Part shown: positions 30,921 to 39,958 of the stretch, piece by piece | How positions within the stretch are numbered: the stretch's first letter is position 1 | Layout of the letters: each line of letters begins with the position of its first letter | DNA from: Limnobaculum eriocheiris | GTDB lineage: Bacteria > Pseudomonadota > Gammaproteobacteria > Enterobacterales > Enterobacteriaceae | Direction: 5' to 3' | Length of the DNA stretch: 64,000 bases | NCBI RefSeq assembly: GCF_021010575.1 | Contig: NZ_JAJNAG010000002.1 | Span: forward strand, 124,001-188,000 | Made by a program: the position numbers and the translations under genes | The notes under the pieces: generated by a model | Databases searched by the model: none | Told to the model about the DNA's origin: nothing | What the model saw: the letters and a program-made list of their open reading frames with translations, nothing else

Positions 30921-31913
30921 ATGATATTTTTTAATGATTTAAGTTTGATTGGGAATCATGCTGGTTTTAAAGCTAAATATGATGCCTTAAAGATAGCAGA
31001 AAAAAACAATCTCGATATAAAAACAATTCCTCTATCTATAAAAGGTTTTTGGGGGAGAATTATTAGTTCTATTAGGCTTTCTATGTATTTATTATCCCTT
31101 TCTAGCCGGGATAGAATTATTTTTAATTATCCATTAGCTAAACCATATAATTTCATAATACTGGTTATTATGAGGCTTAGGAATTTTAAGTCTTACTTTT
31201 TAGTTCATGATGTTGATTCATTAAGAGGCCATGAACAAAAAAGAAATAACCTTCTTACGTGCGCACAAGGTCTAATTGTTCATAACGAAAGAATGTTCGA
31301 TTTATTGTTGCAAGAAGGAATTGAACCTCAGAGGATGGTAAATCTAGGGATATTTGATTATTTGATACCTGAGGATGATGCATATTTTTCGCCTAAAACT
31401 GATAGTAATTGTGCTGTCGTTGTGGCTGGGAACTTATCACCAGTTAAGGCCAGATACCTGTATGATTGGAATCCAAATTTTAATGTGTTTTTATTTGGGA
31501 TTAATCTTTCTGCAAAGGTATCAAAGATGATGTCATACAGAGGGGTTTTCGATTCAAACGATCCTTCAGAATTACTTAAGTTAGATGATTATAAATGCTA
31601 TGGATTGGTTTGGGATGGCGATTCAGTAGATACATGTAGTGGTAATTATGGTGAATATTTACGGTTTAATAATCCTCACAAATTATCACTTTATTTAACA
31701 CTTGGTATACCTGTTATTGTTTGGAAAGAGTCGGCCTTGTCATCATATGTTGAGTTAAATAATTGTGGTTTTAGTATTTCATCGCTTAATGAATTAGATT
31801 TTATATTAAATGATAATAAAGAATATTATAAACATATAATGTCTGCTAAGAATATAGGTAGAAAATTAAGAGTAGGAGATTATTTATCTGAGTCTCTTAA
31901 AAAATTAATATAG
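30921..31913 (+). CDS. wbbI: WbbI-like galactofuranosyltransferase
   Basis: 330 residues with extended similarity to E. coli K-12 WbbI (beta-1,6-galactofuranosyltransferase). Shared segments include FFNDLS with HAGFKAKYDAL, IFNYPLAKP, HDVDSLRG, FDYLI, and LVWDGDSVDTCSGNYGEYL with RFNNPHK. It should add Galf from UDP-Galf made by Glf. Linkage and acceptor are inferred only. The start follows the wzy stop without a gap. Confidence 0.88.
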   Translation: MIFFNDLSLIGNHAGFKAKYDALKIAEKNNLDIKTIPLSIKGFWGRIISSIRLSMYLLSLSSRDRIIFNYPLAKPYNFIILVIMRLRNFKSYFLVHDVDSLRGHEQKRNNLLTCAQGLIVHNERMFDLLLQEGIEPQRMVNLGIFDYLIPEDDAYFSPKTDSNCAVVVAGNLSPVKARYLYDWNPNFNVFLFGINLSAKVSKMMSYRGVFDSNDPSELLKLDDYKCYGLVWDGDSVDTCSGNYGEYLRFNNPHKLSLYLTLGIPVIVWKESALSSYVELNNCGFSISSLNELDFILNDNKEYYKHIMSAKNIGRKLRVGDYLSESLKKLI

Positions 31914-31984
31914 TTATTAATAATATTCAGTTTTATAGTTGAATAAATGGATTGTTTTTTAGTCGCAATTAGGGAGAGATGTGA

Positions 31985-33262
31985 ATGAAAGTTGCTGTTG
32001 TTGGTTTGGGTTATGTAGGTTTTCCTTTAGCTGTTGAGTTTGGTAAAAAATTTGAAACTATAGGATTTGATTTATCAGAAGAAAAAGTTAACGCGTATAG
32101 AAACTTTTGCGATCCAACAGGTGAAATTAGTAGTGATGATATTAAAGAAGCAAAGTATTTATCATGCTATTCAAATCCTGACGTTTTGAAGTTAGCTGAT
32201 TTTATTATTATTGCTGTACCAACACCTGTTGATGATGCACATCAACCTGATTTTACTCCTTTAATAAAATCTTCTGAAACAGTAGGAAGAAATCTTAAAC
32301 CGGGAGCAATTGTAGTATATGAATCTACAGTTTATCCGGGAGCTACAGAAGAAGTCTGTATACCTGTTTTGGAAAAATATTCTAATATGATTTGGAAGAA
32401 AGATTTTCATGTAGGATATAGCCCTGAACGAATAAATCCAGGGGATAAAAACCATACAGTTACAACAATTGTAAAAGTTATTTCAGGTGATAATGAGGAT
32501 ACATTAGAAAAAATTAAAAGTGTATATGGCTCTATTATTACTGCTGGCGTCTATTCTGCAAGTTCAATAAAAGTTGCTGAAGCAGCGAAGGTAATAGAAA
32601 ATACACAGCGTGATTTAAATATTGCACTAATGAATGAATTAGCTATGATTTTCGAAAAAGTAGGAATAGATACTTTAGAGGTTTTAGAGGCTGCGGGTAG
32701 CAAGTGGAACTTTTTACCATTCCGTCCTGGTTTAGTTGGTGGACATTGTATCGGTGTTGACCCTTATTATTTAACTAATAAGGCAGAAATGCTGGGATAT
32801 CACCCCCAAATTATTTTAGCTGGGCGCCGCATTAACGATGGAATGGGAAAATATGTTGCAGAACAAGTTATAAAAAATTTAATTGCAGCAGGTCAATCAA
32901 TTAAAGGTGCTAAAGTATTAGTATTAGGATTAACATTTAAAGAGAATTGTCCTGATTTACGTAATAGTAAGGTAGTTGATGTTATTAAAGAATTACAAAG
33001 TTATGGTATTGAAGTTATCGTACATGAACCTCTGGCCGATATAGAGGAAGCGAAGTCGGAGTATAATATTACTCTTTGTGAATGGGATTATATTCCTGAA
33101 GTCAACGCAATAGTAGCTGCAGTAAATCATGATGTTTATCAAGAAATGAAGATAGATAAAATATTATCTAAACTTACATCAGGCGGTGTATTTGTCGATG
33201 TTAAAAGTGCATGGCCTGCTAAGAAAATATTATCTAATGGTTATCATTTCTGGAGACTATAA
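31985..33262 (+). CDS. tviB: UDP-N-acetylglucosamine 6-dehydrogenase (TviB/WbpO type)
   Basis: An NAD-dependent dehydrogenase of 425 residues oxidising C6 of a UDP-HexNAc to the uronic acid. Rossmann [14 protein letters not shown] is at about 7-20. The catalytic region has [18 protein letters not shown] and the active-site Cys in [12 protein letters not shown]. Similar to S. Typhi TviB and P. aeruginosa WbpO. A Shine-Dalgarno AGGGAGAG precedes the ATG. It is paired with the epimerase two bases downstream. Confidence 0.93.
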   Translation: MKVAVVGLGYVGFPLAVEFGKKFETIGFDLSEEKVNAYRNFCDPTGEISSDDIKEAKYLSCYSNPDVLKLADFIIIAVPTPVDDAHQPDFTPLIKSSETVGRNLKPGAIVVYESTVYPGATEEVCIPVLEKYSNMIWKKDFHVGYSPERINPGDKNHTVTTIVKVISGDNEDTLEKIKSVYGSIITAGVYSASSIKVAEAAKVIENTQRDLNIALMNELAMIFEKVGIDTLEVLEAAGSKWNFLPFRPGLVGGHCIGVDPYYLTNKAEMLGYHPQIILAGRRINDGMGKYVAEQVIKNLIAAGQSIKGAKVLVLGLTFKENCPDLRNSKVVDVIKELQSYGIEVIVHEPLADIEEAKSEYNITLCEWDYIPEVNAIVAAVNHDVYQEMKIDKILSKLTSGGVFVDVKSAWPAKKILSNGYHFWRL

Positions 33263-33264
33263 TA

Positions 33265-34290
33265 ATGAAATATATTGATGTTGCTATTAATGAATTGAAA
33301 GCTCAACCTAAAGTATGGCTCATTACAGGCGTTGCTGGTTTTATAGGAAGTAATTTATTAGAAAGATTATTATCATTAGATCAAGTAGTAATAGGTTTAG
33401 ATAATTTCTCAACGGGTCACGTTCATAATTTGAGATTAGTAGAAAGTATTGTAACTACGGAGCAATGGAAAAGGTTTACTTTTTTCGAAGGTGATATTCG
33501 TAATTTGGATGATTGTCGATCCGCATGCCGTGGTATTGATTATATACTTCATGAAGCTGCTTTAGGTTCAGTACCTCGCTCTATTGAGAATCCTATAGCT
33601 AGCAATGAAACAAATATCAGTGGTTTTTTGAATATGCTTGTTGCGGCAAGAGATGAAGGTGTTAAACGTTTTGTTTATGCTGCTAGTAGTTCGACATATG
33701 GCGATCATCCAGGTTTACCTAAAGTTGAGGATAAAATTGGAAAGCCTCTTTCACCATATGCTGTTACTAAATATGTAAATGAGTTGTATGCTGATGTTTT
33801 CGCAAAATGCTATAACTTTAATAGCATCGGATTACGTTATTTTAATGTTTTTGGTCCTCGTCAAGATCCTAATGGTGCATATGCTGCGGTTATTCCAAAA
33901 TGGACTGCTGCTATTTTAGCTGGAGAACAAATAAAAATTAATGGCGATGGTGAAACTAGTCGAGATTTTTGTTTTATTGAGAATGTACTACAGGCTAATA
34001 TTTTAGCTGCAACATGTAATGAAGAAGCTGTTAATACAGTATATAACGTGGCAGTAGGAGAGAGAACATCACTTAATGAGCTTTTTAAGATGATATCTAA
34101 TGCTTTAAAAGAAAATGGTTTCTCTCATAATATTTTTCCTCCTGAGTTCTGTAAATTTCGTGAAGGTGATGTAAAGCACTCATTAGCCAATATTGAAAAA
34201 ATCAGGTCATTGCTTAAATATGAACCAACTTATACCGTTAATGATGGAATTAGGGTGGCGATGCACTGGTATATGACTCAGTATTTATAG
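33265..34290 (+). CDS. tviC: UDP-GlcNAc/GlcNAcA 4-epimerase (TviC/WbpP type)
   Basis: An extended SDR epimerase of 341 residues. The nucleotide motif is [16 protein letters not shown] (about 21-36). The catalytic [18 protein letters not shown] and YAVTKYVNE (YxxxK) are intact. It closely resembles P. aeruginosa WbpP and TviC. Together with the previous gene it should give UDP-GalNAcA, a common O-antigen sugar. The pair does not imply Vi capsule, as the other vi genes are absent. Confidence 0.93.
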   Translation: MKYIDVAINELKAQPKVWLITGVAGFIGSNLLERLLSLDQVVIGLDNFSTGHVHNLRLVESIVTTEQWKRFTFFEGDIRNLDDCRSACRGIDYILHEAALGSVPRSIENPIASNETNISGFLNMLVAARDEGVKRFVYAASSSTYGDHPGLPKVEDKIGKPLSPYAVTKYVNELYADVFAKCYNFNSIGLRYFNVFGPRQDPNGAYAAVIPKWTAAILAGEQIKINGDGETSRDFCFIENVLQANILAATCNEEAVNTVYNVAVGERTSLNELFKMISNALKENGFSHNIFPPEFCKFREGDVKHSLANIEKIRSLLKYEPTYTVNDGIRVAMHWYMTQYL

Positions 34291-34601
34291 TTTTTGGATG
34301 ATAATATAACTGATTTGTTTGTATGTCTTTTTATAGGATTATCTGAAATGCTGTTGATTTTTTATAATATAATTAATTTTTCAATAAATTAAATGTAAGG
34401 ATTTACATTACGTTTTTTGGTGTTTTTATGTGTGCTAATTAATATAGATAATAATATGTAATGTTTTAAATAATGGCCATTGAAATATATATGAAATAAT
34501 TGTTATGAGTGTTTTATATATTAAATGTCCGTAAAATTATGATACAGCACATAATCATAATTTGTTTGGTTATAAATTCAAGGACAGATTTAGGTATTTT
34601 T
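34291..34601 (+). other. AT-rich gap between tviC and the GT4 gene
   Basis: About 310 bases of extremely AT-rich DNA inside cluster 1. An open frame runs through its right part in frame with the downstream glycosyltransferase (from 34509), but it lacks a ribosome site and has a low-complexity hydrophobic translation, so I treat it as untranslated. No terminator or promoter was clear. Confidence 0.5.
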
Positions 34602-35720
34602 ATGAAAAGGTTAATGTTTATATTAAACGTGGATACTTTTTTTATCTCACATAGACTTCCTATAGCGATAGCTGCAATGAATAATGGCTATGAGGTTCAT
34701 CTTGTATGTCAATTTACCGATCGGCAAGAATATATAAGTGATCTTGGAATTAAAACACATCCAATAAAGATGTCTCGTTGTGGAATGAATATATTATCAG
34801 AAGCATTATCTTTTTTATCAATACTTAATGCTATTAGAAATAATGTTCCAGATATTATTCATTTGGTTACTATTAAGCCTGTGATATATGGAGGTCTGGC
34901 TAGTAAGTTACTAAGAATTAAAAAGGTTGTGGCTGCAATTTCTGGGTTGGGTTATGTATTTCTTGCTGAAGGTTTAAAGGCAAAGTTATTGCGTTTTTTC
35001 TTAATTCGAATATATAAATTATCTATAAATGGTAAGCGTATTACTGTTATTTTTCAAAATAATGATGATAAGTCTTTATTTGTAAAGTTAGGAATTATTA
35101 ATCCTAAGCAGTCTGTTTTAATTAGAGGGTCTGGTGTAGATTTAGAACAGTATCATGTTGTAGATGAACCTGTTTCTGCTAAGCCGACAGCTATGTTCAT
35201 TGGTCGATTGTTAAAGGACAAAGGAGTATATGAATTTGTTGAGGCAGCAAAAATTTTAAAATTTCGCAATGTCAATGTTCGAATGGTTTTACTTGGTGAT
35301 TTTGATGATAATCCAAAATCTATTAAGCCTGTGGAAGTTAATAACTGGAAATCTATCGAATTAGTTGAACACTGGGGATACACGAACGATGTGCCTTTGG
35401 CTATATCAAAATCAAATATAGTTGTACTTCCATCGTATCGTGAGGGGTTACCAAAATGTTTAATTGAAGCGGCTGCGTGTGCACGAAGTATTATTACTAC
35501 AGACGTTCCAGGGTGTAGAGATGCTATCATTCCGAATAATACAGGATTGTTAGTGCCTGTTAGAGATGCAATGAGTTTAGCGAACGCTATCGAAGAGTTA
35601 TTATTAAACCCTGACAGAAGAAAAAAAATGGGAAATGAAGGGAGATTATTTGCTGAAGGAGTTTTTGACATTAATATTGTCATACAGTCGCATTTAAATA
35701 TTTATAATAATGGATATTAG
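34602..35720 (+). CDS. GT4-family glycosyltransferase
   Basis: A GT-B fold transferase of about 372 residues. The N-terminus MKRLMFILNVDTFFISHRLP, the loop GLGYVFLAEG, the acceptor-side FIGRLLKDKGVYEFVEAA and the EX7E motif REGLPKCLIEAA are of the GT4 type, resembling PglA- and CapM-like enzymes. An in-frame ATG at 34509 would add 31 residues, but start 34602 is preferred because of the family start and the upstream TAGG. The sugar donor is unknown. Confidence 0.85.
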   Translation: MKRLMFILNVDTFFISHRLPIAIAAMNNGYEVHLVCQFTDRQEYISDLGIKTHPIKMSRCGMNILSEALSFLSILNAIRNNVPDIIHLVTIKPVIYGGLASKLLRIKKVVAAISGLGYVFLAEGLKAKLLRFFLIRIYKLSINGKRITVIFQNNDDKSLFVKLGIINPKQSVLIRGSGVDLEQYHVVDEPVSAKPTAMFIGRLLKDKGVYEFVEAAKILKFRNVNVRMVLLGDFDDNPKSIKPVEVNNWKSIELVEHWGYTNDVPLAISKSNIVVLPSYREGLPKCLIEAAACARSIITTDVPGCRDAIIPNNTGLLVPVRDAMSLANAIEELLLNPDRRKKMGNEGRLFAEGVFDINIVIQSHLNIYNNGY

Positions 35721-35751
35721 TTCTTATAAAAGAATAAAAGAAGAATTTTTT

Positions 35752-36834
35752 ATGAAAATAATGTATTTTATTACAGGGCTTGGTGTAGGGGGAGCTGAAC
35801 GGCAGGTATGTAATCTTGCTGATGGTATGAGTAAACTGGGGCACTCGGTTACGATTATATCACTTAATGGGAATGTTATATTAAAGCCTAATGACAAAAA
35901 GATTAATATTATCTCATTAAATATAAAGAAAAATCCATGGGGAATTTTTATTGCTTTGTTAAAAGCAAGAGAGGTTATTAATAAAATAATTCCAGATGTT
36001 GTTCATTCTCATATGTATCATGCAAATATTTTTGTTAGGATGTTAAGAATCATAACGCCTATAAGGAAATTAATAAATACTTCTCATAGCAATAATGAAG
36101 GTGGGAAAATGAGAATGTTTCTTTATAGAGTAACGAAATGTATTCCTGATTTATCTACTAATGTAAGTAATTCAGCTGTGAATTCCTTGTTAAATCATAA
36201 TGCTGTGGATAATGATAAGATTATCACTGTTTATAATGGGATTAGTTCATGTGAGTTTAGTTTTTCAGAGTCAGAAAGAAATCTAAAAAGAAAAGAGTTG
36301 GGTGTTGATGAACGTACTAAACTTATTCTTTCCGTTGGGCGATTTACTCAGGCGAAAGATTATCCTAATTTATTATATGCTATCAAGTGTGTTTTTCAAA
36401 AAATACCAGATATTAAAGTGGTTATTATAGGTGATGGTGAATTAAAGCCTGATATACAAAAATTAGCTGAAGAATTAGGTCTTACTAATCTTATTTATTT
36501 CTTAGGTGTAAGGAATGATATTCCAGGGTGGATGAGTGCAGCAGACCTGTTCGTGCTGTCATCTGCTTGGGAAGGTTTTGGCATGGTTGTTGCTGAAGCA
36601 ATGTTATGTGAGCGATTAATTGTAGCTACAGATAGTGGTGGAGTAAAAGAAGTTCTGGGGGAGCAAGGCTTTTTGGTTGAGCCTGGAAATAGTGAAAAAC
36701 TTGCTTGTGCAATGGTACATGCATTGGAGCTACCTGCAGAGGAATCTTTGATTTTGATGAAAAAAGCCAGAATGCATTCTCATGAGAACTTTGATCTGAA
36801 TAAAATAATTGAACGTTGGTTGTCTATTTATTAA
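35752..36834 (+). CDS. GT4-family glycosyltransferase
   Basis: A GT-B transferase of about 360 residues starting MKIMYFITGLGVGGAERQ at 35752. An upstream in-frame ATG at 35710 overlaps the previous gene and has no family match. Donor-side motifs are SVGRFTQAKDYPNLL and EGFGMVVAEAML (EX7E). It is the last gene of cluster 1. Its stop codon lies two bases before the IS3-family element, so the element sits exactly at the operon end. Donor and linkage are unknown. Confidence 0.87.
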   Translation: MKIMYFITGLGVGGAERQVCNLADGMSKLGHSVTIISLNGNVILKPNDKKINIISLNIKKNPWGIFIALLKAREVINKIIPDVVHSHMYHANIFVRMLRIITPIRKLINTSHSNNEGGKMRMFLYRVTKCIPDLSTNVSNSAVNSLLNHNAVDNDKIITVYNGISSCEFSFSESERNLKRKELGVDERTKLILSVGRFTQAKDYPNLLYAIKCVFQKIPDIKVVIIGDGELKPDIQKLAEELGLTNLIYFLGVRNDIPGWMSAADLFVLSSAWEGFGMVVAEAMLCERLIVATDSGGVKEVLGEQGFLVEPGNSEKLACAMVHALELPAEESLILMKKARMHSHENFDLNKIIERWLSIY

Positions 36835-37989
36835 CTGTAATGTAAGTACACCCGTTTTAGTACTACGTACTTTTTGAGATTTCTGGTTTTTAGTCATCCG
36901 CCGGTATTCTTCCGGTGTCAGGTTATTCAGGGATTCATGGGGTCGCTCACTGTTGTATTCGTTCAGCCAGTGCTCCGTGATTTCCCGTACTTCATTCAAC
37001 GTTCTGAACAGGTAAAAATCCAATATTTCTGTCCGGTATGTTCGATTAAAACGTTCGATATACCCGTTCTGCGTCGGTTTGCCGGGCTTGATAAATTCCA
37101 GCATCATGCCATGCTTTTCAGCCCTTTGTGCCAGCGTCAGTGATATCAGTTCCGGCCCGTTATTCATTCGCATCTTCAACGGATATCCCCGGTTTGCCAC
37201 TATCCTGTCCAGTACCCGGACAACGCGCTGTGCCGGAATATTCAGGTCAATTTCTATGGCCAGCGCTTCTCGGTTAAAATCATCCACGACGTTGAAGGTA
37301 CGAAAACGTCGGCCACAGACCAGTGCGTTGTGCATAAAATCGATGGACCAGCTTTGGTTGAGTGCGTCCGGTGTTGCCAGCGGAGCCGGGTTGCGCACCG
37401 GCAGGCGTTGTTTACCTTGATGACGAAAATTCAGTTTTAGCAGGTAGTAAATCCGGTACACACGTTTGTGGTTCCAGAGATGCCCCTGCCTGCGAAGCAT
37501 CTGAAAAAGCTTCTTAAATCCGTAGCGGGGATAACGCTCCGCTGCTTCAGTCAGTGCCTGAAACACCGGTTCATCACGTCTTGTATCCGGTTGGTAACGA
37601 AATACCGTCCTGCTCAGCGATAATGTCCTGCACGCCTGACGCGTGCTCATCGTAAACCGCTCTATCAAATAGCTGACTAGCTCACGCTTTATCGCTGGTT
37701 TTAAAGCTTTTTTTTCGATGACGTCCTTCAGCGCCCGGCATTCCAAACTCAGATCGGCAAACATCTGTTTCAGACGACGATTCTCGTCCTCAAGGTCTTT
37801 GAGCTTTTTGATATCAGCAGCTTCCATACCACCATATTTCGCCTTCCAGTTGTAATAGCTGGCTTCAGAAATAGCAGCCTCACGGCAGACATCTTTCACT
37901 GTTCGTCCGGCTTCAACAGATTTAAGAACGGCGATTATCTGGTGCTCTGTAAATCGGATTTTACATATGGTGATCTCCTCCAGGAACAT
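36730..37989 (-). CDS. IS3-family transposase, orfA-orfB fused in frame, probably inactive
   Basis: OrfA-like N-terminus (KIRFTEHQIIAVLKSVEAG, HTH, leucine-zipper-like ENRRLKQMF) joined to an OrfB-like rve integrase domain. Family members normally need a -1 frameshift on an A-run. Here the run has eight A (37708-37715), giving one continuous frame through VIEKKALKPAIK. The first catalytic Asp (SIDFMH) and the Glu (IERFNRTYR) are present, but the middle site reads RMNNGPE instead of the usual DNGPE. The SD-linked ATG at 37966 is followed at once by TAA. The frame runs past the IS end into the flanking gene. Mobility is doubtful. Confidence 0.8.
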   Translation of the reverse strand: MFLEEITICKIRFTEHQIIAVLKSVEAGRTVKDVCREAAISEASYYNWKAKYGGMEAADIKKLKDLEDENRRLKQMFADLSLECRALKDVIEKKALKPAIKRELVSYLIERFTMSTRQACRTLSLSRTVFRYQPDTRRDEPVFQALTEAAERYPRYGFKKLFQMLRRQGHLWNHKRVYRIYYLLKLNFRHQGKQRLPVRNPAPLATPDALNQSWSIDFMHNALVCGRRFRTFNVVDDFNREALAIEIDLNIPAQRVVRVLDRIVANRGYPLKMRMNNGPELISLTLAQRAEKHGMMLEFIKPGKPTQNGYIERFNRTYRTEILDFYLFRTLNEVREITEHWLNEYNSERPHESLNNLTPEEYRRMTKNQKSQKVRSTKTGVLTLQLINRQPTFNYFIQIKVLMRMHSGFFHQNQRFLCR

Positions 37990-38053
37990 AATCAGTATGT
38001 CAGAAGATCTCTAAAAGTGAATGGGTCTATTATGTGGGATACTTACACTTACA
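36836..38053 (-). mobile_element. IS3-family insertion sequence
   Basis: A 1.2-kb element with imperfect inverted ends: TGTAATGTAAGTACACCC at the left and TGTAAGTGTAAGTATCCC (reverse complement) at the right. It carries one transposase frame on the minus strand. No matching target duplication is seen: the left neighbour is the end of a glycosyltransferase gene and the right neighbour is a decayed IS630-type gene. The transposase type suggests the IS407 group or a close relative, but I cannot name the element. Confidence 0.8.
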
Positions 38054-38236
38054 TCAACCCTTCAACGCCTGCCTGATAGTATAAATCAATTAGTTCTGCA
38101 TCCGACAGATGAACAGGCGCAGCAAAATGTTTTGGCGATATTGCTGACACATTCATCCCGGTGCAACATCAGCATGGTCATGAGCTGTCGGGCATAATTT
38201 TTATCAGGTGTCGTTCATTTTGAGGGATGGGTGATA
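38054..38236 (-). pseudogene. Decayed IS630-family transposase fragment
   Basis: The minus-strand translation reads DKNYARQLMTMLMLHRD, then CVSNIAKTFCCACSSVG and CRTN, interrupted by stops at two places. After a frameshift it continues as a VEGL-like segment. This matches the N-terminal helix-turn-helix region of IS630-type transposases of enterobacteria. The fragment ends exactly at the IS3 element, and the rest of the gene is not found on its other side, so DNA has been deleted or rearranged. Confidence 0.7.
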
Positions 38237-38528
38237 TGATTAGCATAACTTAGTTTAGTTGGTAATTATGGTTGGTTTGGCGATTGTTTAGATCGTACAA
38301 TCCAGGCTGAGTTCCCTTAACTTGATTTACTATTCCGCACGCTATTAGTTGATGGTTATAGTTAAATCGCCTAAGGTTGATATTATCTGCTTTTATAACA
38401 AAACAGTATTTATGGGTAATGGAAAAATTAGTGATTAACGTTAGATTTACTTATCTAATGATGTTTAATTTCTCTATTTAATCAATTGGTTATAATTAAT
38501 TCGGCTTGTGAGCTATGACGTGCTTCGC

Positions 38529-38556
38529 TTGCGATTAGGGGGTAAGTGCGTATAAT
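38529..38556 (+). promoter_or_regulatory. Putative sigma-70 promoter of cluster 2
   Basis: TTGCGA (38529-38534) and a perfect TATAAT (38551-38556) with a 16-base spacer. It lies about 130 bases upstream of the ops element, a distance suited to an RfaH-controlled leader. Confidence 0.6.
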
Positions 38557-38694
38557 CACTCATATAAATACTCCTCTACATTACAACATAAAGAGCGACA
38601 GGCGCTAACCATTGAATTAGATATTAGTGTAGTGGAGAGCAGCTGTGGCTCTAGATTTGGAAAAGTATTGCGCCTTTGAGGGCCGTAACTCAAG

Positions 38695-38706
38695 GGCGGT
38701 AGCATG
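38695..38706 (+). promoter_or_regulatory. ops element (JUMPstart core) for RfaH, cluster 2
   Basis: GGCGGTAGCATG, identical with the cluster 1 copy, within a 19-base identical block. Upstream bases GGCCGTAACTCAAG loosely resemble the longer JUMPstart consensus. It lies 84 bases before wzz. Confidence 0.9.
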
Positions 38707-38789
38707 TCAAAATGATATCTAATTATTATGTTAGATTAAGTAAGGCAATGAATTTAAATAATTTAATTTCAATTAATTGGAAATAATTA

Positions 38790-39875
38790 ATGAGTGATAA
38801 AGACCAATCCATACCACCACAGCAACCTGTGTTACCTGCTTACTATCCAATGTATTTAGCATCAAAAAATGATGAAATAGAATTGTTTGCTCTTCTTGTA
38901 AAATTATGGCAAAAAAAATTTTGGATTGTAAGTTGTATGATTGTGGCCACATTGATAGCTGGAATTTATGCTTTTACTGCAAAAGAGCAGTGGACTGCAA
39001 CAGCAGTAATAGATGTACCTGGATATGATTCAATTAGTAATTATTATGAAGGTGTTCATCTTGTTGAAGGTAATTCTGAAAGAATTTCTAGTCCAGATAA
39101 TGTAGCTGAAAAATTATTTAGGCAGTTTATTAATCAGGCTAGTTCTTACAATGAATTAAGTAAATTTGTTGGCCAAAGTGAGTACTTTAAAAGATTTGCT
39201 AGTGGTAAAAACACAGATGAAATGGCCAATTTATTAAATGAGCTAGTGGATAATATAAGCTTTACGAAAGAGAAAGATAGTACTTCTTATATCGTGAAGT
39301 TTCCGGCTAGTGAAGCAAATAGTGCCCAGAAATTACTTGAAAATTATATGAGAACAGTCAATGGCAATGTTGGTGAATTACAATATAACCAATTAACGTT
39401 ACAAATTAAAAATAAAATAATTAGTATTAAAAACCAAATGGATACTTTAAAGGTAATTGCAGAGGAAAAGCGTCAGGCAGAAACTAAAAATATAAAAATG
39501 GCATTAGTTATAGCTGAAAAATCTAATATAAAAAGACCTGAATTAAATGGTTTAACAAGAATTGATAATTCAAATCTATTTTTATTAGGAAATGATGCAT
39601 TGAAAGCAATGTTAGACAATATCGAAAAGCAACCATTAGTTTTAACTGATGGATATTATGACTTACAACGCCAATACATTAATCTGGAAAGCTTTAATAT
39701 CAACAGAGATAAGGCTCAAGCATTTGCGTATTTAAAAAGTCCCGCGGTACCTCTTGTTAAAGACAAGCCTAAAAAATTATTGATACTGCTTAGCGGAATG
39801 ATTATTGGTTTATTTATAAGTATAGGGTACTTTTTAGGGAAGATTTTGATTGTTAATTATAATAATAAAAGCTAG
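38790..39875 (+). CDS. wzz: Wzz, polysaccharide chain-length determinant
   Basis: An inner-membrane copolymerase of 361 residues controlling modal chain length in Wzy-dependent synthesis. Two membrane helices flank a periplasmic domain: TM1 at about 43-65 (KFWIVSCMIVATLIAGIYAF) and TM2 at about 328-350. A coiled-coil region lies around residues 200-235. A short cytoplasmic tail, rich in proline, precedes TM1. It is the first gene of cluster 2. It could serve both Wzy proteins. Confidence 0.92.
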   Translation: MSDKDQSIPPQQPVLPAYYPMYLASKNDEIELFALLVKLWQKKFWIVSCMIVATLIAGIYAFTAKEQWTATAVIDVPGYDSISNYYEGVHLVEGNSERISSPDNVAEKLFRQFINQASSYNELSKFVGQSEYFKRFASGKNTDEMANLLNELVDNISFTKEKDSTSYIVKFPASEANSAQKLLENYMRTVNGNVGELQYNQLTLQIKNKIISIKNQMDTLKVIAEEKRQAETKNIKMALVIAEKSNIKRPELNGLTRIDNSNLFLLGNDALKAMLDNIEKQPLVLTDGYYDLQRQYINLESFNINRDKAQAFAYLKSPAVPLVKDKPKKLLILLSGMIIGLFISIGYFLGKILIVNYNNKS

Positions 39876-39958
39876 AGATTGATTATAGTTTACTTTTGAA
39901 TATTGACTGAAAGCATCTCATTAAAAAATAGTAATATATAGCCATGTAGAGAAATCAA

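Larger units (their letters stand above)
38237..38789 (+). promoter_or_regulatory. Promoter and long leader of polysaccharide cluster 2
   Basis: 550 bases with no gene. A promoter is proposed at 38529-38556 and an ops element at 38695-38706. The leader ends with TTAATTTCAATTAATTGGAA (38763-38782) just before wzz. The segment 38240-38520 is AT-rich and unrecognised. Confidence 0.65.

Noticed and set aside
31985-34290. Vi capsule locus
   Set aside because: Only tviB- and tviC-like genes are present. They are also common in O-antigen clusters, and tviD, tviE and vex genes are missing.
34509-34601. N-terminal extension of the GT4 gene
   Set aside because: The 31 extra residues are low-complexity and hydrophobic, without a ribosome site. 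The family start is at 34602.
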